Source of the DNA: Betaproteobacteria bacterium
GTDB lineage: Bacteria > Pseudomonadota > Gammaproteobacteria > Burkholderiales > Gallionellaceae
Reading direction: 5' to 3'
Assembly (NCBI GenBank): GCA_028871775.1
Contig: JAGWMH010000061.1
Span: 1 to 9,293, forward strand
Length of the DNA stretch: 9,293 bases
The translations under genes were made by a program, and so were the position numbers. Below, in pieces: positions 1 to 5,890 of the stretch (position 1 is its first letter; every line of letters begins with the position of its first letter). A model generated the notes under the pieces. The model was not told the origin of the DNA and ran no database searches. It was given only the letters and a program-made list of their open reading frames with translations.

Positions 1-36
1 CGATACGCTGACGAGAGCCTGTCTGATAACTGCCAT
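1..36 (-). CDS. purH: PurH N-terminus (partial, runs off the left edge)
   Basis: Only the first 12 codons are inside the window, reading MAVIRQALVSVS from an ATG at 36. This is the conserved start of the bifunctional AICAR transformylase/IMP cyclohydrolase, which carries out the last two steps of IMP synthesis in the cytoplasm. It lies 21 bases after the fis stop on the same strand, and fis-purH is a common order in Betaproteobacteria, so the context supports the call. A GGAA stretch about 6 bases upstream may serve as ribosome binding site. The call rests on a short peptide plus gene order; the downstream sequence would settle it. Confidence 0.75.
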   Translation of the reverse strand, partial: MAVIRQALVSVS

Positions 37-57
37 ATGGGGTTCCGTTCTTGTGGG

Positions 58-300
58 TTAATTCTTGATGCCGTGCGCCAGGATTTTCTTGCGCAGGGTG
101 TTGCGGTTCAGCCCGAGCAGTTCCGCCGCCCGCGTCTGGTTGCCGCCTGCATGGGCCAGCACGGTTTCGATCAGCGGCTTCTCGACGCAATTGATCACCA
201 TGTCGTACACCGCGCAGGAAGGTTCTTCCCCGTCGAGATCCCTGAAATAGTCGTCCATCGCCTTGCGCACGTAACGCGCAACCTCGTTCTCGTTCAACAC
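58..300 (-). CDS. fis: Fis family DNA-binding protein
   Basis: This 80-residue protein is a small nucleoid-associated regulator that binds and bends DNA as a dimer and modulates rRNA, metabolic and recombination promoters. The C-terminal third (about residues 54-73, with NQTRAAELLGLNRNTLRKK) is the Fis-type helix-turn-helix shared with NtrC-family activators. Residues 30-50 form the helical dimerization part. The length is slightly below the 98 residues of the E. coli protein, as is usual in Betaproteobacteria, where the N-terminal arm is shorter. Translation appears to start at GTG (298-300), behind a purine-rich AAGGGGGG; a TTG codon follows immediately and is an alternative. The gene sits 23 bases after dusB and 21 before purH, so the three are probably co-transcribed. 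Confidence 0.93.
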   Translation of the reverse strand: MLNENEVARYVRKAMDDYFRDLDGEEPSCAVYDMVINCVEKPLIETVLAHAGGNQTRAAELLGLNRNTLRKKILAHGIKN

Positions 301-323
301 ACCGCCCCCCTTATTTATATTTC

Positions 324-1331
324 TTATGCAGCCAGTTCTTCGGCATAGTGCAGGCGCTCCCCGCGCTGCAATTGCCCGTCAAAAAAATCATTCACCGCCA
401 GCAATTGTTCCGCACTGCTTTCCAGTTGATTCATGTAGTGGCGGAACTGCGCCGAGCCGGCCAGCCCCTTGGTGTACCAGGAAATGTGTTTGCGCGCCAC
501 GCGCAAGCCGGTGTGTTCGCCGTAGAAGTCGTACAGGTCATGCACATGCCGGAACAACACGCGCCGAATCTCATCCACCTGCGGCGCAGGCAGGCGCTCG
601 CCGGTATCGAGGAAATGTGCGATCTCGCGGAACAGCCACGGGCGGCCCTGCGCGGCGCGGCCTATCATCACCGCATCCGCTCCGGTACGCTGCAGAACAT
701 GGCGGGCCTTTTCCGGGGTGGTGATGTCGCCGTTGGCGATGATGGGGATGTTTACGCCGGCCTTCACCGCCGCGATGGTGTCGTATTCCGCCTCGCCGGT
801 GTAAGCGCAGGCGCGCGTGCGGCCATGGATGGCCAGCGCCTGGATGCCGCTTGCTTCGGCGATCCGCGCGATGCGCACCGCATTGCGGTTCTGCTTGTCC
901 CAGCCGGTGCGAATTTTCAAGGTAACCGGCACGGCCACCGCAGCCACCACCGCTTCCAGTACCCGCGCCACCAGCGCCTCATCCTGCAACAGCGCGGAGC
1001 CGGCCATCACGTTGCAGATTCTTTTGGCCGGGCAGCCCATGTTGATGTCTATGATCTGCGCGCCCGCATCCACGTTGTGGCGCGCGGCCTGCGCCAGCAT
1101 TTTTGGATCGGCGCCGACAATCTGCACCGAAATCGGATCGGTTTCGCCCTCGTGATTGGCGCGCCGTCTGGTTTTTTCCGAGCCGTACAGCAGCGAGTTG
1201 GAGGCCACCATCTCGCTCACCGCCATGCCGGCGCCCATGCTTTTGCATAGCATGCGGAAAGGCCGGTCCGTCACACCGGCCATGGGGGCGACGATCAGAT
1301 TATTTTTGAGCTGGTGGGAGCCGATGCGCAT
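324..1331 (-). CDS. dusB: tRNA-dihydrouridine synthase B
   Basis: This 335-residue FMN enzyme reduces specific uridines in the tRNA D-loop to dihydrouridine using NAD(P)H. It has an N-terminal TIM barrel (about 1-240) and a C-terminal helical tRNA-binding domain. The start IGSHQLKNNLIVAPMAGVTD is typical of DusB. Other visible motifs are NMGCPAKR with the catalytic cysteine at 100, LKIRTGW with a lysine at 139, IHGRTR (169-173), ANGDI (199-203) and GRAAQGRPW (224-232). The DusB subtype is supported by GCPAKR and by the adjacent fis gene, as in E. coli. The ATG at 1329-1331 is preceded by GGAAA about 9 bases upstream. It is the first gene of the dusB-fis-purH operon and is divergent from dsbC. 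All key residues are intact. Confidence 0.96.
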   Translation of the reverse strand: MRIGSHQLKNNLIVAPMAGVTDRPFRMLCKSMGAGMAVSEMVASNSLLYGSEKTRRRANHEGETDPISVQIVGADPKMLAQAARHNVDAGAQIIDINMGCPAKRICNVMAGSALLQDEALVARVLEAVVAAVAVPVTLKIRTGWDKQNRNAVRIARIAEASGIQALAIHGRTRACAYTGEAEYDTIAAVKAGVNIPIIANGDITTPEKARHVLQRTGADAVMIGRAAQGRPWLFREIAHFLDTGERLPAPQVDEIRRVLFRHVHDLYDFYGEHTGLRVARKHISWYTKGLAGSAQFRHYMNQLESSAEQLLAVNDFFDGQLQRGERLHYAEELAA

Positions 1332-1356
1332 GAATCATTTTCCGTGAGGGGGAGTG

Positions 1357-1362
1357 ATTATA
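1357..1362 (-). promoter_or_regulatory. Candidate -10 element for the dusB operon
   Basis: On the minus strand the sequence TATAAT matches the sigma70 -10 consensus perfectly and lies about 26 bases before the dusB ATG. No good -35 hexamer stands at 16-18 bases; TTGTTT occurs at a 20-base spacing. The -35 region coincides with the inverted repeat at 1372-1394. The promoter is inferred from sequence only. Confidence 0.4.
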
Positions 1363-1371
1363 AAGCAATGG

Positions 1372-1394
1372 GCATGGCAGGGAAACAACCATGC
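1372..1394. promoter_or_regulatory. Inverted repeat in the dusB/dsbC divergent region (possible operator)
   Basis: Perfect 6-base arms GCATGG (1372-1377) and CCATGC (1389-1394) are separated by 11 bases. The repeat falls exactly between the -10 candidates of the two divergent genes and covers both -35 regions. That placement suits a dimeric regulator, but no regulator is identified, and a 6-base repeat can occur by chance. Confidence 0.3.
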
Positions 1395-1402
1395 TTGTAT
1401 GT

Positions 1403-1408
1403 TATGAT
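1403..1408 (+). promoter_or_regulatory. Candidate -10 element for dsbC
   Basis: TATGAT matches five of six consensus bases and lies 35 bases before the dsbC ATG. No recognisable -35 exists at the right spacing, so if this is the promoter it is weak or activator-dependent. The inverted repeat at 1372-1394 occupies the -35 position. Confidence 0.3.
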
Positions 1409-1443
1409 GCAGGCCATCAAAACACCGCCAGCAGGGCTTCATC

Positions 1444-2202
1444 ATGCTTAGATCACTTCTGTTATTGCTCGCCGCACTCACCTGTACTTATGTTTACGCC
1501 AGCGAGACCAAGGCTTCCACAAAAGGAACGCCGGCAGGCGCACCGGCCATTAGCGGCGACGCTTCCGCAATCAAGGACATGCTGCAAAGAAACTATCCGC
1601 AGATCGGCAAAATCGAGAAGGTCAACAAGGCAAACTTTCTCGGCTTGTACGAAGTGGTGACGAGCGACCAGTTGTTTTATACCGACGAAAAAGGACAATA
1701 CCTTATCACTGGCAGCATCTACGACCTGAAGACCATGCGCAACCTCACCGAGGAGCGCTCGCACCAATTGTTCGCCGTCGACTTCAACGGGCTGCCATTC
1801 GAGCTCGCCATAAAGAAGGTCAAGGGCGACGGCCAGCGCAAGATGGCTTATTTAACCGATCCGAATTGCGGTTACTGCAAGAAGCTGGAGGCTGAACTGA
1901 GGAATATGGACAACGTCACGCTCTACGTGTTCATGTACCCGATATTTTCCGGCTCCGACGAAAAAGTAAAGGCGGTCTGGTGCAGCAAAGACCAGGTCAA
2001 GGCATGGGATGATCTGATGCTGAACAATATACAGCCGCCCGCTGGCACATGCGACACGCCATCGGCAAAGGTATTGGAATTGGGCAAGAAACTCAAAGCG
2101 AACGGCACACCGATGCTGATTTTTGCAGACGGTGCGCGCATTCCCGGCTTTCTGCCTGCCCCAGAATTGGAAAAAATGCTTAATGGCACGGCGGGGCGCT
2201 GA
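1444..2202 (+). CDS. dsbC: Thiol:disulfide interchange protein DsbC (periplasmic isomerase)
   Basis: The protein (252 residues) reshuffles wrong disulfide bonds in exported proteins and is normally kept reduced by DsbD. A signal peptide is clear: MLRS, a leucine-rich core, then VYA-SE with cleavage near residue 19. Residues about 40-100 correspond to the N-terminal dimerization domain. The thioredoxin-fold domain carries the active-site pair CGYC (142-145) in TDPNCGYCKKLE, the same dipeptide as E. coli DsbC. Two further cysteines (180 and 203) match the structural disulfide of the family, and the cis-proline motif GTPM lies at 221-224. An AGGG seven bases before the ATG is a plausible ribosome binding site. 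The gene is divergent from dusB and convergent with mltA, so it is likely monocistronic. DsbG is less likely given the CGYC motif and the length. Confidence 0.93.
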   Translation: MLRSLLLLLAALTCTYVYASETKASTKGTPAGAPAISGDASAIKDMLQRNYPQIGKIEKVNKANFLGLYEVVTSDQLFYTDEKGQYLITGSIYDLKTMRNLTEERSHQLFAVDFNGLPFELAIKKVKGDGQRKMAYLTDPNCGYCKKLEAELRNMDNVTLYVFMYPIFSGSDEKVKAVWCSKDQVKAWDDLMLNNIQPPAGTCDTPSAKVLELGKKLKANGTPMLIFADGARIPGFLPAPELEKMLNGTAGR

Positions 2203-2234
2203 TTGCGTGTTCTGCATTCCCGCCAGTTCATTCC

Positions 2235-3449
2235 TTAGTTAACCACCGGTTCCCCGCCTTTCGGAAACAGCACCCACATCCGCCCCTGCTGTTTCATTTT
2301 TCCCGCCTGTGCGGCGGCTTGCGCACCAAAACCCCAGAAGAAATCCGCGCGCACTGCACCCCTGATGGCGCCGCCGGTATCCTGCGCCAGCATCAGGCGA
2401 TTCAGCGGTGTGTTGTCGTTGGGATAGGTGGTGGCGAGGAACACCGGCGCACCCAGCGGGATGGTGCGCGCATCCACCGCCAGGCTGTATTCGTCGGTGA
2501 GCGGCACGCCCAGCGCACCCAGCGGCGCGGACAGGCCGTCCGGCAGCTCGCGGAAGAACACATAGCTGGGATTCTGCGCCAGCAGTGCTGAGAGCTTGTC
2601 CGGGTGCTGCTCGGCCCATGTCTTGATGCCCTGCATGGAAGCTTCTTCCAGCTTGAGCTCGCCCATCTCGACCAGCTTCTTGCCGATGGATACATAGGGG
2701 TAGCCGTTCTGCTCGGCATAACCGATTTTCACCAGCTTGCCGTCCGGCAGTTCGATGCGCCCGGAGCCCTGGATTTGCAGGAAGAACAATTCGACCGCAT
2801 TGTCCACCCAGAATAATTCGCGCCCCTTGAGGGAGCGGGCCCCCGCATCAATCTCCGCGCGGTTGTAATAGGGCACCACGCGCTTGCCCTGCAAACGCCC
2901 GCGCAAGCGCAGGTCCTTGAGTTGCGGATACGCCTCACCCAGGTCAATTTGCAGCAGGTCATCCGGTGCGGCGTAGAGCGGGTAGCGGTAACGCGCGGTC
3001 CTGGTGCGGCTGCCGTAGAGCTTGGGTTCGTAATAGCCGGTGATCACCCCCTGTTCGCTGCCATCGGGGTTGAATACCTGATAAGGCGTGAACCATGCTT
3101 CATAAAATGCACGCAGCGCAGTGCTGTCTCCCGCGCCTGATTTCTCGGCACCCGATTGCCTGGTATCCAATTTTTCAGCATTGGCACACACTTCCTGCCA
3201 GTTCGGTTTAGTTTTCAGCGCGCGGCAGCTTTGCAGGAGCGCCGGCCAGGATGGCGCAAGATCATGCGCCTGCCAGTCCGGCAGCATTTCCCACTTGCTC
3301 ACCGCGAACAGCGGAGCGGGCGGCGGCGCCACGGGTGGCTGGACCACTTGCGGTGGCGGTGCAATGGGCGGCTTGGGCGGTGCGGCGCAAGCGGCGAGCA
3401 ATGCGCACAGCCACCAGGTATGCCATTTCTTGTTTGTTCTAACGGGCAT
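2235..3449 (-). CDS. mltA: Membrane-bound lytic murein transglycosylase A (lipoprotein)
   Basis: The product cleaves the MurNAc-GlcNAc bond of peptidoglycan with formation of 1,6-anhydro ends, at the inner face of the outer membrane. From the ATG at 3449 it has 404 residues. The start MPVRTNKKW, hydrophobic segment and lipobox LAAC (Cys21) define a lipoprotein signal, followed by a proline-rich linker (about 25-46). The MltA barrel domain contains VITGYYEP and LQIQGSGRI. The C-terminal 3D domain has AQDTGGAIRG and ADFFWGFG, with conserved aspartates at 357 and 369. The frame stays open up to 3572, but that extension runs through a GC-rich repeat and lacks signal-peptide character, so 3449 is preferred. 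An AGGAG lies 13 bases upstream of this ATG, longer than usual. The upstream neighbour is a methyltransferase on the same strand. Confidence 0.93.
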   Translation of the reverse strand: MPVRTNKKWHTWWLCALLAACAAPPKPPIAPPPQVVQPPVAPPPAPLFAVSKWEMLPDWQAHDLAPSWPALLQSCRALKTKPNWQEVCANAEKLDTRQSGAEKSGAGDSTALRAFYEAWFTPYQVFNPDGSEQGVITGYYEPKLYGSRTRTARYRYPLYAAPDDLLQIDLGEAYPQLKDLRLRGRLQGKRVVPYYNRAEIDAGARSLKGRELFWVDNAVELFFLQIQGSGRIELPDGKLVKIGYAEQNGYPYVSIGKKLVEMGELKLEEASMQGIKTWAEQHPDKLSALLAQNPSYVFFRELPDGLSAPLGALGVPLTDEYSLAVDARTIPLGAPVFLATTYPNDNTPLNRLMLAQDTGGAIRGAVRADFFWGFGAQAAAQAGKMKQQGRMWVLFPKGGEPVVN

Positions 3450-3487
3450 GGCAAAAATGCCGCTCCTGATGAAGAAGCCGGCCATGC

Positions 3488-3545
3488 CCGTTTCCCTCTC
3501 CCCTGCACTCTCCCGCAAGCGGGCGAGGAGGACAAGGACTCGCTG
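3488..3545. repeat. Degenerate GC-rich dispersed repeat between methyltransferase and mltA
   Basis: The stretch has CCCTCTCCCC followed by CCCGC-AA-GCGGG (3512-3523) and a purine-rich GAGGAGG arm. This matches the general pattern of the short palindromic intergenic repeats (REP-like) common in Proteobacteria. When read through they give peptides of the LSPALSRKRARG kind, which is what appears here on the plus strand. It occupies most of the 119-base gap before mltA. Copy number in the genome cannot be seen from this window. Confidence 0.5.
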
Positions 3546-3568
3546 CGCAAGTCTCACGTTAATCACAT

Positions 3569-4165
3569 TCATTCCTTCTGCAATTCAATCAAACGGAACC
3601 AGCCGCGCACCAGCGCAGGCTGGTCCGATATTACATGCAACCCCGGCACAGTTTCCAGCACATCTTCGAACACCACGTCCAGGCACGTGGCCATTCGCCC
3701 AATCAGCGGGCTCAGGCTGCGCCGCAGCCATGCCCGTTGTCCGCGGCGCAGAAACTTGTCGAACAGCAGGATGCGCCCGCCGGGCTTGAGCACACGCGCG
3801 GCTTCGGCCAGGCAGCGTTGGGGTTCTGGCACAACCGCAACGATGAGGTGCAGCACCACGTAATCAAACTCTTCATTCACAAAAGGCAGCGCCATGCTGT
3901 CGCCCCGCACCCATGCCATGCGCAAGCCGCGCGCCCTGCCCTTAGCCCGCGCCAGCATCGCGGCGGTGAAATCAAGCGCGGTGTAATCATGGCACGGCGG
4001 CAAAAAGGGAAAATCCAGCCCGGTGCCCGCCCCGCTGACCAATACCCGCGCTGCGCCTTGTTGCGGAAGAAGTGACAGGCTGCGCTGCCGCGCACCGCGG
4101 GTGGCGCGCTCAATGAATGCATCGTAAATCGGTGCGATGAATCTGTAGTTGGTTTTTAACGACAT
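3569..4165 (-). CDS. Class I SAM-dependent methyltransferase (PmtA/UbiE-like)
   Basis: The protein (198 residues from the ATG at 4165) is a soluble Rossmann-fold methyltransferase. Motif I is VLVSGAGTGLDFPFLP (41-56), the SAM-binding glycine loop. Motif II is the acidic YTALDFTAAML (61-71), followed by RGDSMALPF (87-95) and VLKPGGRILLFDKF (125-138). The opening KTNYRFIAPIYDAFIERA resembles bacterial phospholipid N-methyltransferases (PmtA) and UbiE-like enzymes. The substrate cannot be told: a lipid, a quinone precursor or a small molecule is possible. A GTG six codons upstream (4183) could also start translation, but the ATG matches the family start better. It is followed on the same strand by mltA and may share its transcript. 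The motif I residue after V is S rather than the usual E/D. Confidence 0.85.
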   Translation of the reverse strand: MSLKTNYRFIAPIYDAFIERATRGARQRSLSLLPQQGAARVLVSGAGTGLDFPFLPPCHDYTALDFTAAMLARAKGRARGLRMAWVRGDSMALPFVNEEFDYVVLHLIVAVVPEPQRCLAEAARVLKPGGRILLFDKFLRRGQRAWLRRSLSPLIGRMATCLDVVFEDVLETVPGLHVISDQPALVRGWFRLIELQKE

Positions 4166-4169
4166 GCCG

Positions 4170-4277
4170 TCAATGCAGCGCACGCAACACGCTCAGCACG
4201 GCCGTTTCCACCGGATTACCCGGAAAAGAATTTGCCTGCACGGCGATGATGTTTATGCGGCAACCGTCACCCTTGTC
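4170..4277 (-). CDS. Possible small ORF upstream of the methyltransferase
   Basis: From an ATG at 4277 a 35-residue peptide beginning MDKGDGCRINIIAV and ending VLSVLRALH can be read. Its TGA stop lies four bases before the methyltransferase ATG, an arrangement suited to translational coupling. By hand count its third codon positions are richer in G/C than its second positions, as in real genes of this window. The same frame stays open further upstream (to an ATG at 4373), but that part overlaps the probable rpe promoter. No family is recognised and no strong ribosome binding site is seen, so it may be noise in a divergent promoter region. Confidence 0.22.
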   Translation of the reverse strand, partial: DKGDGCRINIIAVQANSFPGNPVETAVLSVLRALH

Positions 4278-4320
4278 CATGGAGCATTTCACAATATTTC
4301 GCCAGCCGTGGCAATACTGA

Positions 4321-4356
4321 TGTTGAATTAATCCATCAACAAGTTTCGGGTAGAAT
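4321..4356 (+). promoter_or_regulatory. Candidate rpe-gph promoter with overlapping inverted repeat
   Basis: TAGAAT (4351-4356) matches five of six -10 consensus bases. TTAATC (4328-4333) stands 17 bases upstream as a weak -35. The -35 is enclosed by a perfect inverted repeat, TGTTGA (4321-4326) and TCAACA (4336-4341), which could be an operator. The rpe ATG follows 36 bases after the -10, preceded by AAGG at 4381-4384. Evidence is sequence pattern only. Confidence 0.33.
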
Positions 4357-4392
4357 GTCCGCCTTGAAGGCAAACTCGTTAAGGCTCAATCC

Positions 4393-5079
4393 ATGTACAA
4401 GATCGCTCCCAGTATTCTTTCCGCCAACTTCGCCAGGCTGGGCGAGGAAGTTGACAACGTGCTCGCTTCCGGCGCGGATATCGTGCACTTCGACGTGATG
4501 GATAACCATTACGTGCCGAATCTGACCATCGGGCCGCTGGTCTGCGAAGCTCTGCGCAAGCACGGCGTGACCGCGCCGATAGACGTGCATTTGATGGTCA
4601 AACCGGTGGATCGCATCATTCCGGACTTTGCCAAGGCTGGCGCGACTTACATCACTTTTCACCCGGAAGCGTCCGAGCACATAGATCGCACCATCGGGTT
4701 GATCCGCGAGAGCGGCTGCAAGCCGGGCCTGGTGTTCAATCCGGCCACGCCGCTGGGCGTGCTGGAATACATGCTGCCCAAGCTGGACATGGTGCTGCTG
4801 ATGTCGGTGAACCCCGGCTTCGGCGGGCAAAAATTCATCCCTTACGTGCTGGACAAGGCGCGCAAAGTGCGCAAGATGATAGACGCGGGCGGCTACACCT
4901 GCCGCCTGGAAATCGACGGCGGCGTCGGCCCGGCCAACATCCGCGAAGTGGCCGAGGCGGGCGTGGATACTTTCGTCGCCGGTTCCGCCATCTTCAACGC
5001 GGGCAAGGACAGCGACCCGCACCGTTACGACACCGTGGTTGCCGCCTTGCGCGCAGAACTGGCCAAAGTAAGCAAGTAG
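4393..5079 (+). CDS. rpe: Ribulose-phosphate 3-epimerase
   Basis: This 228-residue TIM-barrel enzyme interconverts ribulose 5-phosphate and xylulose 5-phosphate in the pentose phosphate pathway and, if present, the Calvin cycle. The family start [16 protein letters not shown] is exact. Metal ligands are visible as His32 and Asp34 (VHFDVMD), His66 (DVHLMV) and Asp175 (LEIDGGV). The phosphate loop includes [10 protein letters not shown] (137-146) and AGSAIFN (196-202). An AAGG eight bases before the ATG is a good ribosome binding site. The stop TAG shares its last base with the GTG start of gph, so the two are translationally coupled. This gene pair next to trpE is a familiar proteobacterial arrangement. 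Confidence 0.98.
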   Translation: MYKIAPSILSANFARLGEEVDNVLASGADIVHFDVMDNHYVPNLTIGPLVCEALRKHGVTAPIDVHLMVKPVDRIIPDFAKAGATYITFHPEASEHIDRTIGLIRESGCKPGLVFNPATPLGVLEYMLPKLDMVLLMSVNPGFGGQKFIPYVLDKARKVRKMIDAGGYTCRLEIDGGVGPANIREVAEAGVDTFVAGSAIFNAGKDSDPHRYDTVVAALRAELAKVSK

Positions 5080-5765
5080 TGCCGCAAGCGCGTTTCCCGT
5101 TAAGCATTGCAGCCATCCTGCTTGATCTGGATGGCACGCTGCTGCACAGCGCGCCGGAACTGGCGGAAGCAGCCAACCGCATGTTGCGCGACATGGGCCG
5201 TCCCGCCGTATCGCAAGAGTTGCTGATGAGCTACATCGGCAACGGCATTTCATGGCTGGTGAAGCGCGCGCTGACCGGCGACATGCATGCCGAGCCGGAG
5301 GCCGTGCTGTATCAACAGGCGCTGCCGGTTTTCGAAAAGCATTACACCGGACTGCTGCTGCACAGCAAGCCGTTCGACGGCGTGATCGCAGGTCTGGAAG
5401 CCATGAAGGCCGCAGGTTTCCGCCTGGGTTGCATCACCAACAAAGCGGCGCGCTTTACTGAACCGTTGGTCAAGAATTCGGGGCTGGCGCCGTATTTCGA
5501 GATCGTGCTGTCCGGCGATTCGCTGCCGGAGAAGAAGCCGCATCCCATGCCGCTGCTGCACGCCGCAAAATTTTTCGGCGTGCCGCCAGCGCAGGTGCTG
5601 ATGATCGGCGATTCGCTGAATGACACAGTTGCTGCGCGCGCCGCGGGCTGCCCGATATTTTGCGTGCCTTACGGTTATAATCACGGCAAGCCGGTGGACG
5701 ATCTGGACCTGGATGCGGTGATCGTGAACCTGACGGCGGCACTGAAACTGATCAAGCGAGCTTGA
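5079..5765 (+). CDS. gph: Phosphoglycolate phosphatase (HAD superfamily)
   Basis: This 228-residue HAD hydrolase dephosphorylates 2-phosphoglycolate formed by RuBisCO oxygenation or DNA-end repair. Motif I DLDGTLLHS places the nucleophile at Asp16 and the acid/base at Asp18. Motif II is the CITNK region (118-122), motif III lysine lies in EKKPHP (151-156), and motif IV is IGDSLND (176-182). The cap domain between motifs I and II is helical, with YIGNGISWLVKRAL, typical of Gph. The start is GTG, overlapping the rpe stop by one base. The TGA stop is followed by the trpE leader. Other HAD phosphatases share these motifs, but the rpe context and the YIGNG cap favour Gph. Confidence 0.93.
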   Translation: MPQARFPLSIAAILLDLDGTLLHSAPELAEAANRMLRDMGRPAVSQELLMSYIGNGISWLVKRALTGDMHAEPEAVLYQQALPVFEKHYTGLLLHSKPFDGVIAGLEAMKAAGFRLGCITNKAARFTEPLVKNSGLAPYFEIVLSGDSLPEKKPHPMPLLHAAKFFGVPPAQVLMIGDSLNDTVAARAAGCPIFCVPYGYNHGKPVDDLDLDAVIVNLTAALKLIKRA

Positions 5766-5881
5766 CTGATAACACACAACAACCTCGACCTCTGGAGAAA
5801 GCCCGCAAGCTGGCGATGGTGAGAACCATCCCGCTCAGCCGCTGCGGCGCGCTTTGCGCCGTTTTTTCCCTTAAAAATTGA
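5762..5881 (+). CDS. Possible 39-codon leader ORF between gph and trpE
   Basis: A TTG overlapping the gph stop (TTGA) opens a frame that begins TDNTQQPRPLEKARKLAM, passes straight through the terminator hairpin and ends at a TGA overlapping the trpE ribosome binding site. The middle part uses codons typical of this genome (CTG GAG AAA GCC CGC AAG CTG GCG). It contains no Trp codon, so it is not a classical trp leader peptide. An internal ATG (5816) is an alternative start, with GGAGAAAG about 15 bases before it. No family is recognised; it may be fortuitous. Confidence 0.25.
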   Translation: MTDNTQQPRPLEKARKLAMVRTIPLSRCGALCAVFSLKN

Positions 5882-5890
5882 GGAACTGTC
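5766..5890 (+). promoter_or_regulatory. Probable trp attenuator leader upstream of trpE
   Basis: The leader shows the parts of a transcription attenuator. Three TGG codons (5793, 5811, 5817) lie in one frame and are followed directly by TGA, giving a peptide end WRKPASWRW. The last two Trp codons sit inside a hairpin at 5809-5839 whose core is GATGGT-GAGA-ACCATC, extended by GCTG/CAGC. The 3' part of that hairpin (CCGC at 5831, GCCG at 5838) can instead pair with GCGGC at 5844-5848, which is the 5' arm of the terminator that follows. Such a design lets low Trp stall a ribosome and spare trpE transcription. The weak point is the start: no ATG, GTG or TTG opens the Trp frame. Only CTG (5766), right after the gph stop, or readthrough of that TGA is available. 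Confidence 0.55.
5845..5867 (+). terminator. Intrinsic terminator (attenuator) before trpE
   Basis: Perfect 6-base arms CGGCGC (5845-5850) and GCGCCG (5856-5861) enclose the loop GCTTT and are followed at once by six T residues. This is a textbook Rho-independent terminator. It lies 23 bases before the trpE ATG, downstream of gph, so it either ends rpe-gph transcription or gates trpE expression. Confidence 0.85.

Noticed and set aside
348..1250. 300-codon open frame on the plus strand
   Set aside because: It lies entirely antisense to dusB, whose motifs are unmistakable. Long antisense frames are expected opposite GC-rich genes, and the translation resembles no family.
2203..2234. Search for a bidirectional terminator between dsbC and mltA
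   Set aside because: The 32-base convergent gap shows no stable hairpin with a T run on either strand.
3121..3863. Two plus-strand frames of 222 and 235 codons
   Set aside because: They span the mltA signal region, the repeat and the methyltransferase antisense, and have no family features. The LSPALSRKRARR part merely translates the dispersed repeat.
4336..5253. 305-codon open frame on the minus strand
   Set aside because: It is antisense to rpe and the start of gph; the translation is rich in His, Gln and Arg, typical of a shadow frame.
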